Shown: in pieces, positions 61,101 through 64,000 of the stretch
Position numbering within the stretch: the first letter of the stretch is position 1
How the letters are laid out: every line of letters starts with the position of its first letter
From: Phallusia mammillata
Taxonomy: Eukaryota; Chordata; Ascidiacea; Phlebobranchia; Ascidiidae
DNA: 64,000 bases
Direction of reading: 5' to 3'
Assembly: GCA_003260075.1 (NCBI GenBank)
Contig: QLIY01000354.1
Coordinates: 1-64,000, forward strand
Program-made: the position numbers and the translations under genes
The notes under the pieces: generated by a model
What the model saw: the letters and a program-made list of their open reading frames with translations, nothing else
The model's database searches: none
Told to the model about the DNA's origin: nothing

Positions 61101-63555
61101 CATTCCACTAGTTTGTAGATGCCAGTCCCACTTTATAAGCACTACACAAAGGATTATGGCTTTAGACAAAACTGCGAGGGTCACAAACAAGTTGAGAAAC
61201 TAACTCTGGTTTAGTATGAACATTTTTAGTGTCAACAACAAAATGAATAGAATAGATGAGCAAAAACAAAATTATTTTTATTTGAACGAAGTTGACATTG
61301 CCAGAGGGCTTGTATATGGTGAATACATTATAATGCATTTAGCAGTTTCTGTCAAGGTCAGTGCAAGGAATAATGAAACATATGCAACAGCTGATAGGTG
61401 AAATATCTGCACTACAATGTATGCCTATAAAGCTCCAAGGCAGTTCTTGTTTTTGATCAAACTGCTTTTCAAGTCCAGTGTTCACAATATGTCATGTATT
61501 TTCAGTATTTTTTTTCAAAGTTACCACATAAAAGATATAGCAAAAACAGTCACTAACCTTTAGCTTGTTGTCAGGTTTGATCTGTACAGCAACATGCTGC
61601 ATCCTTGGAGCTCTGTTTTTCTTTCTATTTGCAGCTTGATGATCTGGGGGGGGGGTATGTCCAGTGTTCACAATATGTCATGTATTTTCAGTATTTTTTT
61701 CAAAGTTACCACATAAAAGATACAGCAAAAACAGTCACTAACCTTTAGCTTGTTGTCAGGTTTGATCTGCACGGCAACATGTTGCATCCTTGGAGCTCTG
61801 TTTTTCTTTCTATTTGCAGCTTGATGATCTTCATGTTGTTTTATCGAAGCTCTACCACGAGCACCTCCTCTGCGCGATGAGCTGGACGGCTCGACCAAAC
61901 GAACTTCTTTCAATGTACGTGAACCAGCCCGAGGTGGTGAAGTTGATAATTCCTGGGACAAAACAACAAATTAGAAAAGTGTTTTTTCAACAAAATCTAT
62001 TATATTGAACAAACTTAAATACAGCTACAAACAAACTTTTCAATTTTCAAATCCTTTGCAAATATGTTTTACTTCATTTAATGGGGCTTTCCAACGAATA
62101 TAAAAGCAAATTTGTTATCATCAAATTGTTTTCTAAGCTTTGCAAAAAATGTTTTGTTGAAATTGCATCCCCAAAATAGCAACAACAGTATCACAAATAA
62201 ATAGCATTAGGGTGCAATATTAGATTAAGAGATTGAACATTAGACCAAATCAAATTTTGTGCATTCCAGATCATGAAAGTTTGATGAAGAGTAAAATAAA
62301 TGCAGTTTATACAAGTGTTTGACATTTAGAAAGCTATCAGATGCCAAATGCTTGGCTGAACAAAACAATTTATACCATCTTAAATTCATCAAATGCAAGT
62401 TATATTATACACAAAAAATACTGTGGTCCAGCACCGTCCAGGGGTGTGCAACTTTTGGCCAAACTGAGTCTGTAAAGATGTGCACACATTGAATGAAGTA
62501 ACACCAATTATTGCAATGGTAAAGAACAGTTCCAATCATTATGTCTAAGCAGATCAATGCACTGCAAACTGATCAGTTTTTTAGCAACCAGACAATGCGA
62601 CTGTAACCACCAGTGAATTTTACTGGTCAACAATAAAGTCGGTATAAAACACAAGTTGTCCAACCCCAAAAGATTTTTTGGTCAACAAAAGTGTAGTTTA
62701 TTCACAAAAAATTGATGTCAACACAGATAAAGGTGCTGCCCAGGGTCGAAACATGTTGACCGTACTTGGCTAACAGCAAAAAAAAGGTTGCACATCCCCA
62801 TGTATTGAATCGTGAAAATTTGGTCAATCATTTCTGGACTTACCAGCTCTTCGTCAAGAGGTTGCTCTTCCTCTTCGCTTTCTTTCTCTTCCTCGAGTTG
62901 ACTCTGCTCTTCTACTCCATTTACTTTCATCCCATGTTGAGGAGAGGGAGCCACACTGCTACTAAACACTGTTCCGCTTGTTTCTTCTGTTACTGAGAGA
63001 AGTTCGGAGTTGATCGTGGATATTTCCAATCCAAGTCGGTAGAGTCTGTCAAAACATAGAATTTTATTGTTTATTTTTAATATTTTTTTCCCACAGTAAA
63101 CAACTAAATTCAAAGTTTGAGATTAAAAAATAAAAGATTAATCAAAAAGTAGTATAACTTTTTGCAGAAAAATTAGATAAACAAAATTTCTATTTTTCCA
63201 CAACTAAACAATGTTTACAGTTCCCACAAAAACGAAAAGCACATACTCAAATTCCTACACTGTTAATTGATTTGCTATTTTTATTCTACATAATCACATT
63301 CTTTGATTTTAATGAAAAAAGAAAAGAAAAGCAAATGAATACAATTCTCTGTACAAAATTTCTTGCATCACAATTTATTTATACGATAAACAACATTGTG
63401 TGAAAATGGTGCTTTCATTTACCTGTAACACCTGCAAGAATGTTCACTATCATCAGGAATGGAACTTTCGGTACCAGCTGCAAAGTCAAGTTTGGACAGA
63501 GGTTGTTTTAAACCAACAAAACCTCTGAGCTCGAGATCTTCGGGAAGCGGTTTAT
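53344..63555 (-). CDS. SMG7: SMG7 nonsense-mediated mRNA decay factor, C-terminal part (5' end outside the window)
   Basis: Eleven exons in one frame: 63555-63423, 63045-62844, 61952-61743, 60964-59800, 59403-59258, 57790-57662, 57134-57045, 55951-55826, 54861-54768, 54187-53970, 53460-53344 (about 810 codons). The first visible exon has LPEDLELRGF...LDFAAG, closely like human SMG7 (LPEDRELRGF...LDFSKG) just after the TPR region. The last exon encodes SFWSTQMMPSGPSTLEQL, matching the human SMG7 tail (SIWSSSMMHPGPSALEQL). Between them is a long Pro/Gln/Ser/Met-rich disordered region, 388 codons of it in one exon, preceded by an acidic EEE stretch and a basic RRGGARGR stretch. SMG7 binds phosphorylated UPF1 and recruits decay and phosphatase activities. 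The 14-3-3-like N-terminus must lie beyond 64000. Confidence 0.92.
54190..54550. repeat. Duplicated SMG7 intron block around G run 54357-54366
   Basis: ATTCAGAGATTGGAAAATAT... to ...AATACTGTAACTGATAT appears before and after the run. A third, shorter copy lies at 51045-51119 next to the N gap. Confidence 0.88.
54931..55511. mobile_element. hAT-type MITE split by misjoined sequence (second copy of the 30252 family)
   Basis: The left part (54931-55097) has CAGTAGTTCTCAAACTGTGC and nearly matches the 30.25 kb element; it runs into a 59-nt G run. The right end AGTTTGAGAACCACTG is at 55496-55511 after another G run. Target duplications GGTTAAAA (54923-54930) and GGTTAAAC (55512-55519) match at 7 of 8. 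The 55157-55484 segment between duplicates the right flank and is not part of the element. Confidence 0.8.
55183..55380 (-). repeat. tRNA-derived SINE, copy 1
   Basis: On the minus strand the head is TGTAGCTTAGTTGGCAGAGC (D-arm and A box), an anticodon-like arm AGTC..GACT, and GTGGGCTTGAATCCCACTG (T-arm and B box), so it retains most tRNA arms. The body continues into TGCTGCCAGGTATAATATCA and GCTCTGGCAATTGTAATTCT, the tail seen at 47.2 and 38.2 kb. Copy 2 of the head is at 55532-55609. Confidence 0.75.
55532..55609 (-). repeat. tRNA-derived SINE head, duplicate copy
   Basis: Near-identical to the head at 55303-55380. Here the loop reads TCGAAAA, so a Phe-like GAA anticodon would be in place, but position 33 is C where T is required; copy 1 has GGA. 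It is therefore unlikely to be a working tRNA gene. The repeat arises at the G run 55485-55495. Confidence 0.7.
56020..56190. repeat. Duplicate of SMG7 exon h and its flank after G run 56033-56043
   Basis: Starts CCCAATTTTGACATTTGCTG and repeats part of the exon at 55826-55951 and the intron beyond it. Only the first part of the transcript-sense exon is present, so it is not used as an extra exon in the model. Confidence 0.85.
56262..56440. mobile_element. hAT-type MITE with perfect target duplication
   Basis: Ends CAGGGGTGTGCAAC and GTTGCACACCCCTG are perfect inverted repeats; GGCGGCCCGCGGGCC follows the left end. ATATACAC flanks both sides (56254-56261 and 56441-56448). A G run (56369-56378) breaks the interior. 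Its right end and flank recur at about 56482-56580 and 56700-56865, the last copy preceded by a single N at 56682. Confidence 0.92.
57148..57322. repeat. Duplicated SMG7 intron block around G run 57233-57242
   Basis: CATTTAAACAAACCAAAGAT... to ...CTCTATGTCAAT appears on both sides of the run. Confidence 0.85.
57885..58303. repeat. Duplicated SMG7 intron block with G runs 58104-58133 and 58294-58303
   Basis: AAAAAAGTTTGTGAACTTGA... occurs near 57897 and near 58178. The first copy continues into a SINE fragment (GTGATCGCCGGTCTGAATCG), which leads into the long G run. Confidence 0.8.
58361..58895. mobile_element. Probable MITE with internal duplication
   Basis: Left part TAGGGATGGGCTGAGCCGAG and right part TTTTTGGCACATCCCA are weakly inverted. 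The inside repeats CGAGCGTGCTCGG. The G run 58671-58680 separates two near copies of the AAAATGACTGTTTATTTAAA block. Part of the interior is shared with 43657-43840. No target duplication was found. Confidence 0.5.
59090..59280. repeat. Duplicated end of SMG7 exon e around G run 59177-59186
   Basis: GCAAAAGCTTTGAC...TTTTTTGACAAACCTTTTGAC occurs twice. The complete exon uses the second copy (donor GTTTGT at 59257 going down). Confidence 0.85.
61028..61208. mobile_element. hAT-type MITE in SMG7 intron
   Basis: Left CAGGGTTTTTTAACTTGTGA, right end the complement of CAGAGTTAGTTTCTCAACTT. Target duplications GTTTAGTG (61020-61027) and GTTTAGTA (61209-61216) match at 7 of 8. Non-coding. Confidence 0.8.
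61485..61830. repeat. Duplicated part of SMG7 exon c around G run 61646-61655
   Basis: GTCCAGTGTTCACAATATGT... to the exon words ...GCAGCTTGATGATCT are present before and after the run. The complete exon is 61743-61952; the earlier copy (about 61560-61645) is truncated. Confidence 0.88.
62439..62802. mobile_element. Possible hAT MITE
   Basis: CAGGGGTGTGCAACTTTTGG at the left and AAAGGTTGCACATCCCC at the right form an inverted repeat about 360 bp apart. No matching 8-bp duplication was found, so this may be two separate remnants. Confidence 0.5.
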
Positions 63556-64000
63556 CTGATGCCACAAAGTTCAATTAAAGTGAATAGTCAACAAATAGCA
63601 TGCAAAGAACCACTGTAAGGTTGGCTTTGTATTTGACTCGAACTTTTTAATCAGTCTATTTAGTATTTTATGCTTACAATACATATTTATTATCTGCATC
63701 CAATTAGGACTAATATAATCTGTTAAAATGTACTTAAAAAGAGCTAAAAAACAATTGGCCCAAATGCACCTCATTAACAAACCCTTGTCTTTACATTGTA
63801 AACAGGCTTTACAGAAATGAATTTACCAATAAAATTGCATTTCTCAAATGTTTTTTATTCTCTGGCGTATTGATTTAAATTCAATCCGCGCTAATTAAAA
63901 ATCTAAAATCTGTCATTTTGCATTACATGGTACAAGATACAAAAATGTAACTAACATCCATCAATGTAATTCGATAACAAACAAACCGCGATTAATATTA
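63556..64000. other. SMG7 intron to window edge, no exon seen
   Basis: The visible SMG7 part begins mid-protein with a split codon at 63555, so upstream exons are required; none with a matching frame is visible in the remaining 445 bp. Confidence 0.6.

Noticed and set aside
1..64000. CRISPR arrays, bacterial operons, phage or viral genes
   Set aside because: No regularly spaced short direct repeats with unique spacers, no polycistronic gene strings, and no viral structural or replication proteins were seen; all clear genes are intron-containing animal genes or serpin pieces.

Overview
The window looks like chordate nuclear DNA, most likely from an ascidian tunicate. It has compact multi-exon genes with GT-AG introns, AT-rich introns and intergenic DNA, and many short hAT-type elements and tRNA-derived SINEs. 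Its proteins resemble vertebrate RGS3, ENDOG, MAN1B1 and SMG7. The species call is inference; no organism-specific marker was read.

Layout: 0.5-2.6 kb holds intronless serpin sequence on the minus strand, made of three overlapping pieces of at least two paralogs. From 7.2 to 15.6 kb (plus) and 17.4 to 27.2 kb (minus) lie two convergent 11-exon genes. Both encode RGS3-like proteins with an N-terminal C2 domain and a C-terminal RGS domain, probably GTPase-activating proteins for heterotrimeric G proteins. From 27.2 to 37 kb there is only repeat-rich DNA. Three more minus-strand genes follow: endonuclease G (37.1-40.0 kb, 6 exons), ER alpha-1,2-mannosidase MAN1B1 (42.2-49.2 kb, 13 exons) and the 3' eleven exons of the nonsense-mediated-decay factor SMG7 (53.3-63.6 kb, running off the right edge). 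These genes belong to unrelated pathways and show no operon-like logic. The two RGS genes are the one clear local duplication.

The dominant anomaly is structural. More than 30 runs of C or G interrupt the window. Most are almost exactly 10 nt long and most sit where the sequence jumps back and repeats itself as a near copy. All runs are C before the N gap (50608-51044) and all are G after it. This is best explained as artificial contig joining of unmerged haplotypes or paralogs, with the two contigs in opposite orientation. It means that several duplicated exons here (serpin, the C2 exon of both RGS genes, pieces of SMG7) should not be read as true tandem exons.

I did not find a convincing new biological system. 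The best biological leads are: a hAT-type MITE that splits the stop codon of a serpin and gives it a new tail; the inverted RGS3-like pair with shared unnamed linker motifs; a MITE supplying the C-terminus of endonuclease G; two transposon insertions with their empty sites in the same window; a SINE-linked repeat with partial hammerhead-ribozyme-like signature; and a 40-bp minisatellite abutting the MAN1B1 stop codon.
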